DNA of 64,000 nucleotides from Phycisphaerales bacterium (lineage in GTDB: Bacteria; Planctomycetota; Phycisphaerae; Phycisphaerales; SM1A02), in the NCBI GenBank assembly GCA_028278245.1, contig JANQEQ010000012.1, forward strand, positions 1 through 64,000, in the 5' to 3' direction. The position numbers and the translations under genes were made by a program. The notes below the pieces were generated by a model, which did no database searches, was not told the DNA's origin, and saw nothing but the letters and a program-made list of their open reading frames with translations. This document shows, one piece after another, positions 17,328-27,517 of this stretch (position 1 is the first letter of the stretch; each line of letters starts with the position of its first letter).

Positions 17328-18773
17328 ATGAACGATGCAGTATTAACGAACACGATTCAACGGTGTCGGGAGAAACACATTCTTATCCCCACCGTCTCGC
17401 AGATGATGAATCCCTCTCTGATACCAGGAAAGGTCACAGAGCATTTATCATCCATTGGTTTGTGGGATGTCAATCCTCTTAACCTGTTTCGTATTACCTG
17501 GAAGAATGAGCCGATTGTACATGGTGGGAAGTTTAATCACGGTAACTGGGTAGAATTTCCATCTGAACTTACCGGAGTGCGCGCTCGGATTGTTGGTCTC
17601 ACGGGTAAATATTTCCCCACCGGATCTCATAAAGTCGGTGCAGCATTCGGCTGTCTTGTCCCCCGACTTGTTTCAGGTGAATTTGACCCTACGGTCAACA
17701 CTGCAGTGTGGCCGAGCACGGGTAATTTTTGTCGAGGCGGCGCGTTTGATTCTGCCTTACTGGGGTGTTCATCAATTGCAATTCTTCCAGAAGGAATGAG
17801 CCGCGAACGGTTTGACTGGTTGAGAAAGATTGGATCTGAAGTTATTGCAACCCCGGGTTGTGAGTCCAATGTTAAGGAAATCTACGATAAGTGTTGGGAG
17901 ATCCGTCGTACTCGTCCTGAATGCGTGATTTTCAACCAGTTTGCTGAATTTGGTAATTCAATTTGGCATTACCACGTAACCGGTTCAGCAATCAAGGAAA
18001 TTTATGAAAGCCACTTCCCCCAGCACAGGCTAGCTGCTTTTGTCTCCGCAACAGGGAGTGCCGGCACAGTTGCCGCCGCCGACCATCTAAGTCAATATAA
18101 TCCTGAAATGAAAACCGTTGTCGCCGAGGCTCTTCAGTGCCCCACCCTCTACCAGTTTGGATTCGGTGATCATCGTATCGAAGGCATAGGCGATAAACAC
18201 GTTCCCTGGATTCATAATATCCAGAATACTGATCTTGTCTGTGCTATTGATGATGAAATGTGTGTTTCCCTATTTCGTTTATTCAATGAACAATCGGGCC
18301 ATGAATGTCTTGCCCGTCTTCTCGATGACAGTCTGATTTCACAATTGCCCCTGCTTGGTATATCCAGTATTTGCAATCTTATTGCATCAATTAAAGTTGC
18401 GCGTCATTACAAACTGGATGAGAAAGATATCATCTTCACATGTCTGACTGATTCTTCGGAATTATATACAAGCCGTCTCGATGAATATAATGAACAACGC
18501 GGCCGATATACATCCAATCAGGCTCAATCCGATTATGAGCAATATCTATCCAACATCGATACCAAATATATGCGGGAATTATCTCTATTTGATCGCAAGG
18601 CTCTTCATAACTTCAAATACTTCACGTGGGTTGAACAGCAGGGGAAAACAGTGGATGAACTGAGTGCTTTATGGAGTAGTGATTTCTGGGAGAATATGTA
18701 TTCATCTGTTGACAAATGGGATGAAATGATCACACATTTCAATTCACAGACTCGGGTTCTTGAGACTCTCTAA
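17328..18773 (+). CDS. PLP-dependent lyase/thiolase-like enzyme (cysteine synthase superfamily)
   Basis: 481 residues, fold type II. The likely PLP lysine is in 'LTGKYFPTGSHKVGAAF'. The phosphate-binding loops are visible as 'AVWPSTGNFCRGGAFDS' and, later, 'VSATGSAGTVAAADH'. The protein is much longer than cysteine synthase. It has a C-terminal extension of about 80 residues rich in Tyr, Asp and Glu that I cannot assign. It starts six bases after the threonine-synthase-like gene and is followed by ssnA, so all three are probably one transcript. The substrate is unknown. It is a second candidate for the ammonia-lyase step normally done by YgeX. Confidence 0.75.
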   Translation: MNDAVLTNTIQRCREKHILIPTVSQMMNPSLIPGKVTEHLSSIGLWDVNPLNLFRITWKNEPIVHGGKFNHGNWVEFPSELTGVRARIVGLTGKYFPTGSHKVGAAFGCLVPRLVSGEFDPTVNTAVWPSTGNFCRGGAFDSALLGCSSIAILPEGMSRERFDWLRKIGSEVIATPGCESNVKEIYDKCWEIRRTRPECVIFNQFAEFGNSIWHYHVTGSAIKEIYESHFPQHRLAAFVSATGSAGTVAAADHLSQYNPEMKTVVAEALQCPTLYQFGFGDHRIEGIGDKHVPWIHNIQNTDLVCAIDDEMCVSLFRLFNEQSGHECLARLLDDSLISQLPLLGISSICNLIASIKVARHYKLDEKDIIFTCLTDSSELYTSRLDEYNEQRGRYTSNQAQSDYEQYLSNIDTKYMRELSLFDRKALHNFKYFTWVEQQGKTVDELSALWSSDFWENMYSSVDKWDEMITHFNSQTRVLETL

Positions 18774-18793
18774 TTGATGGTTGACCACATCAT

Positions 18794-20119
18794 ATGGCAG
18801 CGATATTCCGCAATGCATTAATCGTTCACTTCGATCCGCCGAAGGTGGCGGCTGGCGATCTTCGTACCGAGCTGGGGTATATCACCGACGTTGGAGTGAA
18901 CATCTCAGCATCAGCCAGTGATGACATTATTGATTGCAATCATTCTTTACTTCTGCCGGGTCTGGTGAATGGACATACTCATTTATATTCATCCCTGGCT
19001 CTGGGTATGCCTCCCCCGCCTCGACAACCTCAAAATTTCCATGAGATTCTCCAATTGATATGGTGGCGTCTGGATCGCGCTCATACTCTCGAATCAGTTT
19101 GGGGTAGCAGTCTCATCGGAGGCATGGATGCTCTTCGCAGCGGAGTAACAACCCTTATCGATCATCACTCCTCTCCCACTTCAATTGATGGCTCGCTTGA
19201 TGAGATTGAAAAAGGCTTAGCGAAAGTTGGATGCAGAGGAATCCTCTGTTATGAAACATCAGATCGAAATGGAATTGAATCTGCTAACGTTGCACTACAG
19301 GAAAACAAGCGTTACGCCCTCAAGTGCAATGAAACTCCTGATAATCGCTTTGCCGGCATGATTGGTGCTCACGCCAGCTTTACACTCTCAAATGAAACAT
19401 TAGCAGAATGCATCAACCTTGCAGAGTCAGTGGGTTCAGGAATTCATATCCATGCTGCGGAAGATACGGTTGATGATGAATTATCCCAGTCTCAGTATGG
19501 TAGTCGCATCGTGGAGAGATTTCGCAATCTCGGTCTCTTTGACTTGTGGTCATCGATCATTGCACACGGTATTCACTTCTCTCCCGATGAAATTGGAACC
19601 ATCAAACTATTCAGTGATCGCATTTACCTCGCGCATAATCCCCGGTCAAACAGCAACAACTCCGTAGGTAATTGCCCAATAGAAAAATATAATACACCAA
19701 TACTATTGGGAACAGACGGAATCGACCAGAATATATTAGCCGAGGCAAAATTTGTCTGGTACAACAATCGCAACCGATATCCGAATATAATTCCAAGCAC
19801 GGTGTTGAGAATGCTGGCTGACTCTGCAAGGATAGCTTCGCATTATCTGAACACAACAATCGGGAAGATCGAAGTCGGAGCGGCAGCGGATATCGTTCTT
19901 ACAAATTATCAGCCGATTGCTGCAATGAACGATGATAATCTTGCGCAGCATATCATCTACGGCTTATGCTCTCGTCATGTCACCGATGTCATGATTGCGG
20001 GTCAATGGTGTATGAGAAAGCAAGAATTCATCAACATCAACGAGACTGAGATCAGAGAAAGTGTCCGTGACATTGCTGCGTCACTGCACGAAAGATACCA
20101 CGCTATTCCCTGTGATTAA
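18794..20119 (+). CDS. ssnA: SsnA-family metal-dependent aminohydrolase
   Basis: 441 residues, nearly the length of E. coli SsnA. Amidohydrolase features are present: 'NGHTHLYSSLALGMP' (first HxH), 'HIHAAEDTVDDE', 'IIAHGIHFSPDEIG' and 'LLGTDGIDQN' with the metal Asp. The composite-sheet C-terminus ends in 'IAGQWCMRKQEF'. SsnA enzymes are related to guanine deaminase and chlorohydrolases and occur in the ygeW-ygeY-ygfK gene set, where a hydrolytic deamination or ring-opening step is expected. The cell location is the cytoplasm. It follows the two PLP genes on the plus strand. Its stop codon overlaps the stop of convergent ygeW by four bases, an unusually tight end. Confidence 0.87.
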   Translation: MAAIFRNALIVHFDPPKVAAGDLRTELGYITDVGVNISASASDDIIDCNHSLLLPGLVNGHTHLYSSLALGMPPPPRQPQNFHEILQLIWWRLDRAHTLESVWGSSLIGGMDALRSGVTTLIDHHSSPTSIDGSLDEIEKGLAKVGCRGILCYETSDRNGIESANVALQENKRYALKCNETPDNRFAGMIGAHASFTLSNETLAECINLAESVGSGIHIHAAEDTVDDELSQSQYGSRIVERFRNLGLFDLWSSIIAHGIHFSPDEIGTIKLFSDRIYLAHNPRSNSNNSVGNCPIEKYNTPILLGTDGIDQNILAEAKFVWYNNRNRYPNIIPSTVLRMLADSARIASHYLNTTIGKIEVGAAADIVLTNYQPIAAMNDDNLAQHIIYGLCSRHVTDVMIAGQWCMRKQEFININETEIRESVRDIAASLHERYHAIPCD

Positions 20120-21150
20120 CTGAATGGTCTTTCTCTCATTGTGCATGCCATGATCGCTTTGGCGGTATGCAGGCGGTTCTCTGCTTGCTGAAAAACAATC
20201 GACTGCTCGCCATCAATGACCTCATCGGTCACCTCACTGCCACGATCTGCCGGCAAACAGTGCATATAAACTGCGTGATCGCGAGCGAGCTTCATTCTTC
20301 TGCCATCGCAAATCCAATCCTTATATTTGGCATTGCTGGTAAGACATTCATTCTCAATCGCATGAAGTTCTGTTTCATCCTTGGCAGCAATTTTCGCTTC
20401 CATAAGATGCCGAACGCCCCAGCTCTTGGGATAAACAACATCCGCATCCTCAAAAGCTGCATCCATGCTGTCAACGATCTCAAACGAACCGCCTGACTTA
20501 ACAGTATTATCTTTGGCATGATCGACGGTGTGTTCCAGCAGGTCGTATCCGGGAGGATGGGCGAGTGTAACTTTCATACCGAACCTTGTCAGCAAAGTAA
20601 TCAAACCCTGAGGTACACTCAGGGGTTTGGCATAGGCGGGGGAGTACGCCCACGATACCGCAACTTTGAGACCGCTGAGGTTATCTCCATGTAATTCACG
20701 GAGCGTGAGAAGATCCGCAAGCGTTTGAGTCGGGTGATCGACATCACATTGCATGTTAATAATCGGCACATCCGATGCTTCCGCCATCTCTCGGAGATAT
20801 TGATTCCCCTGGCCGAGTATGAGATCGTGACGTACACAAATTCCATGCCCCATTGCAGCAAGTATCCTTCCCGTATCGGCTGCAGTTTCTCCGTGGCTGA
20901 TCTGTGATAGAGCAACATCAAGAAAATGAGCATGGCCTCCCAATTGCGTCATGCCGGCTTCAAATGCATTGCGTGTCCGAGTCGACTTGTCGAAAAAGAG
21001 TAGAAAGGCAGTTTGATTTGGAAGAAGTGGTGTCGGTTCTCCCCGGTGAAATTTCTCCTTGAGTTCAGCTGACGTATCAAGCAGATGTTGAATCTCCTCA
21101 ATGGATAAATCCTGGGTTTCAATGTAGTCCCTTCCTTTCATCATACTCAT
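20116..21150 (-). CDS. ygeW: YgeW-type carbamoyltransferase
   Basis: 344 residues from the ATG at 21150, which has GGAG nine bases upstream; the longer frame begins with TTG. Transcarbamoylase motifs are intact: the carbamoyl-phosphate loop 'FDKSTRTRNAFE', 'MQCDVDHPTQTLADLLTL' and 'HCLPADRGSEV'. The segment 'SWAYSPAYAKPLSVPQGL' identifies the knotted YgeW group rather than ornithine or aspartate carbamoyltransferase. It is about 50 residues shorter than E. coli YgeW. In a degradative pathway it would run backwards, releasing carbamoyl phosphate from a ureido compound for ATP formation; this is inference. It is transcribed toward ssnA, with ygeY directly upstream. Confidence 0.87.
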   Translation of the reverse strand: MSMMKGRDYIETQDLSIEEIQHLLDTSAELKEKFHRGEPTPLLPNQTAFLLFFDKSTRTRNAFEAGMTQLGGHAHFLDVALSQISHGETAADTGRILAAMGHGICVRHDLILGQGNQYLREMAEASDVPIINMQCDVDHPTQTLADLLTLRELHGDNLSGLKVAVSWAYSPAYAKPLSVPQGLITLLTRFGMKVTLAHPPGYDLLEHTVDHAKDNTVKSGGSFEIVDSMDAAFEDADVVYPKSWGVRHLMEAKIAAKDETELHAIENECLTSNAKYKDWICDGRRMKLARDHAVYMHCLPADRGSEVTDEVIDGEQSIVFQQAENRLHTAKAIMACTMRERPFS

Positions 21151-21200
21151 CCGATATATCTCCAAATGTGCATCACTGGTATCGATTCATCAATTGATCA

Positions 21201-22418
21201 TCACTGCATATCGCAATAATCATTCCCATACATTGAATAAAATGTCGCTGATTGAACAAGGTGATTGATCGGTACATTATCCCTGACAGTGTGAGCCACG
21301 TCCTCACAAGCGGGACCGAATCCAACGCAGGGGATATCGTGCATTCCTGCTATTGCCACTGCATTCGTACTGAAGGTCCAGCTGCCGATCTTCGGGGACC
21401 GACGGAAAATCTTTCGATATGTACAAGCCGCTGCCTGTACCTGTTTTGAATCAGCCGAGGCGCACCATGTCGGAAAATACTTTTCGGTTTCGTAGACCAG
21501 TCCCGTATAACTCGGTCTTGCGTATTGGTCGACAAACACCCTGGCCTTCACTCCGGTTTTGTTAATCGTCCGTTTCACTTCCTCAAGAGCTGAAATTTTA
21601 GTCTCACCTGTTGTTAGGCGACGGTCAAGATGGATCGATGCAAAACCGGGAACGGCACACAAACTTGGCGCAGTACTTGTTATATGAGTGACCGTAATCG
21701 TACCTTGACCAAGGAATGGATCGGTTCGGAGACGATTGTTGAGCCTTTCTATTTCCCTGACGATCTTCGTTATTTTATAAACAGCATTGTCGCCCTTATG
21801 AGGCATCGATCCGTGACACGATCGGCCTTTGCAGGTTACTTTGATCTCCATTCTCCCGCGGTGGCCTCGCAATATTTTGCAATTCGTTGAGTCCGTGATG
21901 ACGACCGCATCCGGACGTATACCATCTTCATTAATAATGTACTGCCAACACAGTCCATCACAATCCTCTTCCATCACCGTGAACGTCAGCAGCAGACAAT
22001 ACCTGGACGTATCAACTTTGAGGTCGCGCATAATCCTGGCTGCATACACCATGGCAGGAACAGCCCCCTCCTGATCGCCCGCTCCCCGACCCCAAACCTT
22101 TCCGTTCTCGATAACTCCTCCGTAGGGATGGCGCGACCATTCATCAATATTGCCAATACCAACCGTATCCACATGAGCATCGATTGCGATGAGTTTCTTC
22201 CCGCGCGATCGGCGCCCCACCTGACCGAACAGGTTTCCCATTTTGTCGGTCCAGATACGATCAAATGCATCTACTTTTACCATCTCCTGACGGATCCGCT
22301 CGACGACCTGCTTTTCCTCACACGATTCAGATGGGATCGCGATAAGATCCTGCAGGAAGCGCACCATTTCCTTTTCGTACTTCTTCGCCCGCGTCAGATG
22401 CGGATGTATGCGTGTCAT
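21201..22418 (-). CDS. ygeY: YgeY-type M20 metallohydrolase
   Basis: 405 residues, the same size as E. coli YgeY (about 403). M20 family metal-site motifs are present: 'AIDAHVDTVG', 'GRGAGDQEGAV', the catalytic 'VMEEDCDG' and 'VITDSTNC'. The dimerisation domain contains 'RGRMEIKVTCKGRSCHGS' and the C-terminus 'GMHDIPCVGFGPA'. The family removes acyl or carbamoyl groups from amino-acid-like substrates. In this gene set it is thought to act on a ureido intermediate of purine breakdown, an assignment taken from context rather than from the sequence. It lies 50 bases upstream of ygeW in the same direction and diverges from the molybdenum hydroxylase gene at 22528. Confidence 0.88.
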   Translation of the reverse strand: MTRIHPHLTRAKKYEKEMVRFLQDLIAIPSESCEEKQVVERIRQEMVKVDAFDRIWTDKMGNLFGQVGRRSRGKKLIAIDAHVDTVGIGNIDEWSRHPYGGVIENGKVWGRGAGDQEGAVPAMVYAARIMRDLKVDTSRYCLLLTFTVMEEDCDGLCWQYIINEDGIRPDAVVITDSTNCKILRGHRGRMEIKVTCKGRSCHGSMPHKGDNAVYKITKIVREIERLNNRLRTDPFLGQGTITVTHITSTAPSLCAVPGFASIHLDRRLTTGETKISALEEVKRTINKTGVKARVFVDQYARPSYTGLVYETEKYFPTWCASADSKQVQAAACTYRKIFRRSPKIGSWTFSTNAVAIAGMHDIPCVGFGPACEDVAHTVRDNVPINHLVQSATFYSMYGNDYCDMQ

Positions 22419-22527
22419 ATTGATCTTTTAACCATAGGTGTGCTGTGGAGCAACCTGTATCCCGCATATAGATCCCTTGATGTTGCAGTTGATGCTGGTC
22501 AGTGCGACACTATCGGGGGAGACCAGC

Positions 22528-25182
22528 ATGGCCGATGCCTCAGCCACATCATCACACATGATCCGATTCATGGTCAATGGAAATGAAGTTCAGATCGATG
22601 CATCTGAACCGGATGTGATGCTTCTGGATATTTTGCGTGACCGATTGGGGATCACCTCGCCGAAGAATGGTTGTCAACCGCAGGCACAATGCGGTTGCTG
22701 CACGGTGCTGATTGATGATCGCCCAATGCTTGCCTGCACCATGAAGCCCACTCGTCTTCAGGGGAAACATGTTCTGACGCTGGAAGGTCTTGACGAAAAT
22801 GAGCGCGATCTCCTCGCAGCATGTTTCGTCAGTGAGGGCGGCCTGCAGTGTGGATTCTGCACGCCGGGGATTGCACTTCGCGCGTACGGATTATGCAGCA
22901 AGAATCCCAATCCCAGTCACCGGGATATCCTCAAAGCACTCGAACCACATTTGTGTCGATGTACCGGTTACAAGCAGATTGTGCAATCAATTGAGCGGTA
23001 TGCGCCGCTGCGTCGGGAACAACTCACTGTTAAATTCCCGCCAGTTGATGTAACCGGGCAGATCGGATCAAGCCTGCCGAGGTATCAGGGAACCTCAGTG
23101 GTACTGGGAGAGAAACCATTCGTTGATGATCTTCGCATCACTGGAATGAAATTTGGGGCGTTGCGATTTTCTGATCATCCACGCGCAACTGTTAAGCAGA
23201 TCAACGTGGATCGCGCGGTCAGGTCAGAGGGTGTTCATGGAGTATTCACTGCCGCTGATGTTCCCGGTGATCGCATAGTCGGCCTCATCAGCAGCGATTG
23301 GCCGATCTTTATCAAAGAAGGAGAAGAAACGCGATATATCGGCGATGTGATTGCTGCCGTCGTTGCCGATTCACAAATTCTGGCGCGGAAGGCAGCTGCA
23401 CTCATCAACATCGAATACGAAGTACATCTGCCCGTCACTTCCACCACAGATGCAATGCAATCCGATGCTCCGCTGATCCACCCGGCTCATGGCAGCAATG
23501 TGCTGAGCAAATCTACCCTCAAACGAGGTAGTATCCAGGACGGATTCGATCAATGTGCCCATGTACTGGAGGATGTTTATCAAACTCAACATGTGGAACA
23601 TCTGTATCTCGAACCCGAATCATGTGTTGCAGTTCCAATCGAAGCGGATTCGCAGACCGCTCTTCACATTTACAGCCAGGGACAGGGTGTGTTTGATGAT
23701 CGACGTCAGATCGCATCGGTGTTGGCTATTGATGAAGAACAGATTACTGTGGAACTGGTCAGCAACGGTGGAGCTTTCGGTGGTAAGGAAGACCTGTCAA
23801 TTCAAGCACACACAGCGTTACTGGCGTGGTTAACCAAATATCCCGTGAAGTTAACATTAACTCGGCAGGAGAGTATTCGTTTACATCCGAAGCGCCACCC
23901 AATTCAAATGGCTTACAAAATCGGATGTGATGCAGAAGGTCATCTGCTGGCTATTCAAGCACGCTTTGTCGGAGATACAGGTGCATACGCTTCAGTCGGA
24001 GCTAAAGTTCTGGAGCGTGCGGGAGGACACTGTGCCGGCCCCTATCGTGTACCAAATATCGATATGGAAGCGCTGGCGGTTTATACGAACAATCCACCCT
24101 GTGGTGCAATGCGCGGCTTCGGAGTGAATCAAGCTGCGTTTGCCCTGGAAAGTCTGCTTGATCGATTGGCGGAAAAAGTCGGAATCGACGGCTACGACAT
24201 CCGTGAACGCAACATTCTCGAACCCGGTGACACATTTGCCTCGGGTCAGGTGATGGATAAACCATTCGGCCTCCGTCAAACGCTGGAAGCAGTAAAGGAT
24301 CAATATAAATCCAATCCCAATGCCGGTATTGCCTGTGGAATCAAGAATGTTGGCATCGGAAATGGAATGCCGGACATTGGACGGTGCGCGCTCACAGTAA
24401 ACAGTGCAGATTCCATCACGATACGTGTTGGATTTACCGAAATGGGCCAGGGGCTCTTCACGATATGCATCCAGTTCGCCGTTGAAGCGACCGGTCTTTC
24501 ACCTGATCTATTTTCCGTCACGACAGATACCACACTGGCTTTGGATTGTGGTCAAACGACCGCCAGTCGCGCTACTGTATTAGCAGGAAATGCCGTCCTG
24601 AGCGCAGCACAATCGTTGAAAAACAAACTCGATCAAGGCACTCTGTTGGATCAGTTAGCTGGTCAAACCTTCCCCGGTGAGTGGCAATACACCGAAACCA
24701 GCCCACTCGGAAAGCATATGGACAAACCAGGCGGTCCTAAAACACACCTCACCTACGGTTTTGCCACACAGGTTGCACTGCTGGATGATCAGGGACGGTT
24801 GACGAAATTGATCGCAGCGCACGATGTGGGCAAGGTGATAAATCCTACCCAACTCAAGGGGCAGATTTATGGAGCTTTGCACATGGGAATCGGTTATGCC
24901 TTGACCGAAGAACTCGTCATCAGGGATGGTTTTATTCAGGCTGAGCGCATCAATGACTGTGGTGTATTGCGGGCACATCAAATGCCGGAAATGGAAGCCA
25001 TTTTCATCGAGGTTGAAGATCCGGACTGTCCACGTGGTGCGCGCGGTGTGGGCGAAATCGGCCTCGTTCCAACTGCTCCGGCAATTGCCAATGCACTATT
25101 TGCCTACGATGGAAAAGTGCGGCGAACTCTTCCACTCAAGGATTCCCCTGCTGCTCTCGCAATCACAAATATGAAACCCTGA
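22528..25182 (+). CDS. xdhD: Fused molybdenum hydroxylase, XdhD/selenium-dependent xanthine dehydrogenase type
   Basis: 884 residues from the ATG at 22528. The N-terminal 160 residues bind two 2Fe-2S clusters: 'CGCCTVLIDD' and 'QCGFCTPG...HLCRCTGYKQI'. They are joined directly to the molybdopterin part: 'GEKPFVDDLRI', 'SNGGAFGGKEDLSIQ' and 'CGAMRGFGVNQAAFALE', with the catalytic Glu in 'GARGVGEIGL' near the C-terminus. No FAD domain is present, as in E. coli XdhD and the family named selenium-dependent xanthine dehydrogenase. The selenium would be a labile cofactor ligand; no in-frame UGA is involved. The likely substrate is hypoxanthine, xanthine or urate. It diverges from ygeY; the roughly 110 bp between them is the promoter region. 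Confidence 0.9.
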   Translation: MADASATSSHMIRFMVNGNEVQIDASEPDVMLLDILRDRLGITSPKNGCQPQAQCGCCTVLIDDRPMLACTMKPTRLQGKHVLTLEGLDENERDLLAACFVSEGGLQCGFCTPGIALRAYGLCSKNPNPSHRDILKALEPHLCRCTGYKQIVQSIERYAPLRREQLTVKFPPVDVTGQIGSSLPRYQGTSVVLGEKPFVDDLRITGMKFGALRFSDHPRATVKQINVDRAVRSEGVHGVFTAADVPGDRIVGLISSDWPIFIKEGEETRYIGDVIAAVVADSQILARKAAALINIEYEVHLPVTSTTDAMQSDAPLIHPAHGSNVLSKSTLKRGSIQDGFDQCAHVLEDVYQTQHVEHLYLEPESCVAVPIEADSQTALHIYSQGQGVFDDRRQIASVLAIDEEQITVELVSNGGAFGGKEDLSIQAHTALLAWLTKYPVKLTLTRQESIRLHPKRHPIQMAYKIGCDAEGHLLAIQARFVGDTGAYASVGAKVLERAGGHCAGPYRVPNIDMEALAVYTNNPPCGAMRGFGVNQAAFALESLLDRLAEKVGIDGYDIRERNILEPGDTFASGQVMDKPFGLRQTLEAVKDQYKSNPNAGIACGIKNVGIGNGMPDIGRCALTVNSADSITIRVGFTEMGQGLFTICIQFAVEATGLSPDLFSVTTDTTLALDCGQTTASRATVLAGNAVLSAAQSLKNKLDQGTLLDQLAGQTFPGEWQYTETSPLGKHMDKPGGPKTHLTYGFATQVALLDDQGRLTKLIAAHDVGKVINPTQLKGQIYGALHMGIGYALTEELVIRDGFIQAERINDCGVLRAHQMPEMEAIFIEVEDPDCPRGARGVGEIGLVPTAPAIANALFAYDGKVRRTLPLKDSPAALAITNMKP

Positions 25183-25330
25183 TCTGCTGTACCGAAAAAC
25201 AGTACGGTTTGCCGACAGACTCCACATACCAACTACAGCCGCACCAGGAGTCTTGCCGATGCAAAATGATCGCGGAGATTCAATCGTTTTTGATTCGTGA
25301 GTAAAATATCAATCTGAGCAGGCTGCCTAC

Positions 25331-27517
25331 ATGTTACGAGTGGAAGCACGATCCAAGCTGACCGGTCGCGAGGTATTCATCGATGATCTCCCCGCAGAAG
25401 ATATTTGGTGGGCGGGTACAGTGCGCAGCTCTCTCCCACGAGGAAGAATCCGCGACATACACTTTGGCTCGGGAATAGATTGGTCATCACTGATCGTGGT
25501 TGATCATCGCGATATCCCCGGTCCAAACGAAGTTCAGATGATAGAACGTGACATGCCTGTACTAGCAGCTGATGTTGTTCGGCATGTTCATGAACCAATC
25601 GTACTTCTCGCTCATCCATCGCGCAGAATAGTGAGACAGGCGGTGCAGGCAATATCGGTCACCATTGATCCCGATGAGCCAATGCTTGATTTTCGTCATC
25701 CTCCAACACCTCAACAAATTCAATACGGCTCTGACAACGTTTTTAAGAAATTGAAAATTGAAAAGGGTACAGTGGATGAAGCCTTGGCTGCTGCTCCAAT
25801 TGTTGTCGAAGGTGAATATGAAACCGGTGCGCAGGAGCACGTCTATATTGAGCCGCAGGGCATGCAGGCCCAGGTTGAGAACGATGTACTCGTCGTGAAG
25901 GGATCAATGCAATGCCCGTATTACATTCAGCATGCACTCATGCATGCCTTGAATCGTAATGAAAAACAGGTGCGCGTGATCCAAACTGCTACCGGTGGCG
26001 GCTTCGGGGGAAAAGAAGATTATCCTTCCATCATCGCATTACACGCAGCCCTGCTGGCAATCAAGGGAAATCGCCCTGTCCGCCTGATCTACGATCGGCA
26101 GGAAGATATGGCGGCGACGACGAAACGTCATCCGGCTCTCATCCGTCATCGCACAGGCGTGGATCATCATGGCCGCCTCCTGGTGCAGGATATTGACGTT
26201 CTGCTGGATGGTGGCGCGTATGTCACGCTTTCCCCGGTTGTGTTGAGTCGCTCAATTATTCATGCAGCGGGTCCATATCACTGTGAGAATGTGCGCATAC
26301 AGGGGCGAGTTGTGTTAACCAACTCAGTACCTTTCGGGGCGTTCCGTGGTTTCGGCGCACCCCAATCGCAATTTGCCAACGAACGCCAGATTGATCGTAT
26401 CGCACATGAGTTAAACATCGATCCTGTTCAAATCAGGAAGATCAATCTCATCAAGGATGGGCAGACCACCGCAACCAACCAGGTGATCAACGATGGTGCT
26501 GATCGAATCCAGGTACTTGATCGAGCAATTGATCTTGCAGAGTATCACGATCGGAAAAAGGCGCACGAAGTATTCAATGTTCAGCATCCTACGCTGCGCA
26601 GGGGTATTGGCGTTGCCTCGTTCTTTCACGGGGCGGGTTTTACCGGAAGCGGTGAAGTGCAGCTGGCATCACAGATACATATCCATGGTCGACCTGATGG
26701 AATTCTAGAAGTGCGCAGTTCCAACGTGGAAATGGGGCAGGGTGCATTAACAGTATTCACTCAGATCGTCGCAGAACGCATGGCTTATGATCAGGACTAC
26801 ATTGTGATCGTCGCTGCGGATACATCAGTTGTGCCAAACAGTGGCCCCACCGTGGCTTCTCGCACATCCATGATTGTCGGCAAGCTGCTGGAACAGGCAT
26901 GTGATGATCTGAGCCGCCAACTGAACGGTGAATCAAACACCGATGGAACTGCGCTCAAAGACGCAATCATCCGCTGGCATCATATTCGCCCGGATCAGGA
27001 ACTCATCGGCAAGGCACAATACAACATGCCGCCTGATATCCATTGGAATGATTTAACCTACGAAGGTGATGCTTATAGCGCTTTTGCCTGGTCGACTCAC
27101 ATTGCGGAAGTTGAAATCGACCTACGCACATTTGTGATCCGTGTTATTAACTTCACTGCAGTTCAGGAAATTGGCAAAGTGCTCAATGAAACCTTGGCAC
27201 GGGGGCAGATCCAGGGGGGTATCACCCAAGCAATCGGATGGGCCCTCCTTGAACAATGTCATTGGAATAACGGCTCAATGCAAAATAACAATCTCAGTGA
27301 TTACGTTATCCCAACCTGTCCTGACGTACCTCCGATTGCGGTTGAATTTCTTGAATCTCCCACTCCACACGGTGCTCAGGGAGCCAAGGGGATCGGCGAA
27401 CTACCGATGAATGGACCTGCACCGGCAATTCTCAATGCCATTGCGCAAGCAACCGGGGCTGATCCTCGCAGCATTCCTCTCACGCCTGAACAACTGATGG
27501 AAACTCTGCTCACATGA
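25331..27517 (+). CDS. Molybdenum hydroxylase large (molybdopterin) subunit, XdhA-like
   Basis: 728 residues. Molybdopterin-binding motifs are clear: 'GREVFIDDLPAEDIWW', 'TATGGGFGGKEDYPSI', 'PFGAFRGFGAPQSQFANE' and the catalytic Glu in 'GAKGIGELPM'. It overlaps the next gene by ATGA (27514), and a 2Fe-2S and an FAD subunit follow, so it is the large subunit of a three-part xanthine dehydrogenase-like enzyme. The 149-base gap after xdhD may carry a separate promoter. The substrate may be a purine, but carbon monoxide dehydrogenase-like, nicotinate and other hydroxylases share these motifs. It is only distantly like the neighbouring fused enzyme. Confidence 0.9.
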   Translation: MLRVEARSKLTGREVFIDDLPAEDIWWAGTVRSSLPRGRIRDIHFGSGIDWSSLIVVDHRDIPGPNEVQMIERDMPVLAADVVRHVHEPIVLLAHPSRRIVRQAVQAISVTIDPDEPMLDFRHPPTPQQIQYGSDNVFKKLKIEKGTVDEALAAAPIVVEGEYETGAQEHVYIEPQGMQAQVENDVLVVKGSMQCPYYIQHALMHALNRNEKQVRVIQTATGGGFGGKEDYPSIIALHAALLAIKGNRPVRLIYDRQEDMAATTKRHPALIRHRTGVDHHGRLLVQDIDVLLDGGAYVTLSPVVLSRSIIHAAGPYHCENVRIQGRVVLTNSVPFGAFRGFGAPQSQFANERQIDRIAHELNIDPVQIRKINLIKDGQTTATNQVINDGADRIQVLDRAIDLAEYHDRKKAHEVFNVQHPTLRRGIGVASFFHGAGFTGSGEVQLASQIHIHGRPDGILEVRSSNVEMGQGALTVFTQIVAERMAYDQDYIVIVAADTSVVPNSGPTVASRTSMIVGKLLEQACDDLSRQLNGESNTDGTALKDAIIRWHHIRPDQELIGKAQYNMPPDIHWNDLTYEGDAYSAFAWSTHIAEVEIDLRTFVIRVINFTAVQEIGKVLNETLARGQIQGGITQAIGWALLEQCHWNNGSMQNNNLSDYVIPTCPDVPPIAVEFLESPTPHGAQGAKGIGELPMNGPAPAILNAIAQATGADPRSIPLTPEQLMETLLT

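Noticed and set aside
22528-25182. Selenocysteine (in-frame UGA) in the selenium-dependent type hydroxylase
   Set aside because: The frame is uninterrupted; selenium in this family is a labile cofactor ligand.
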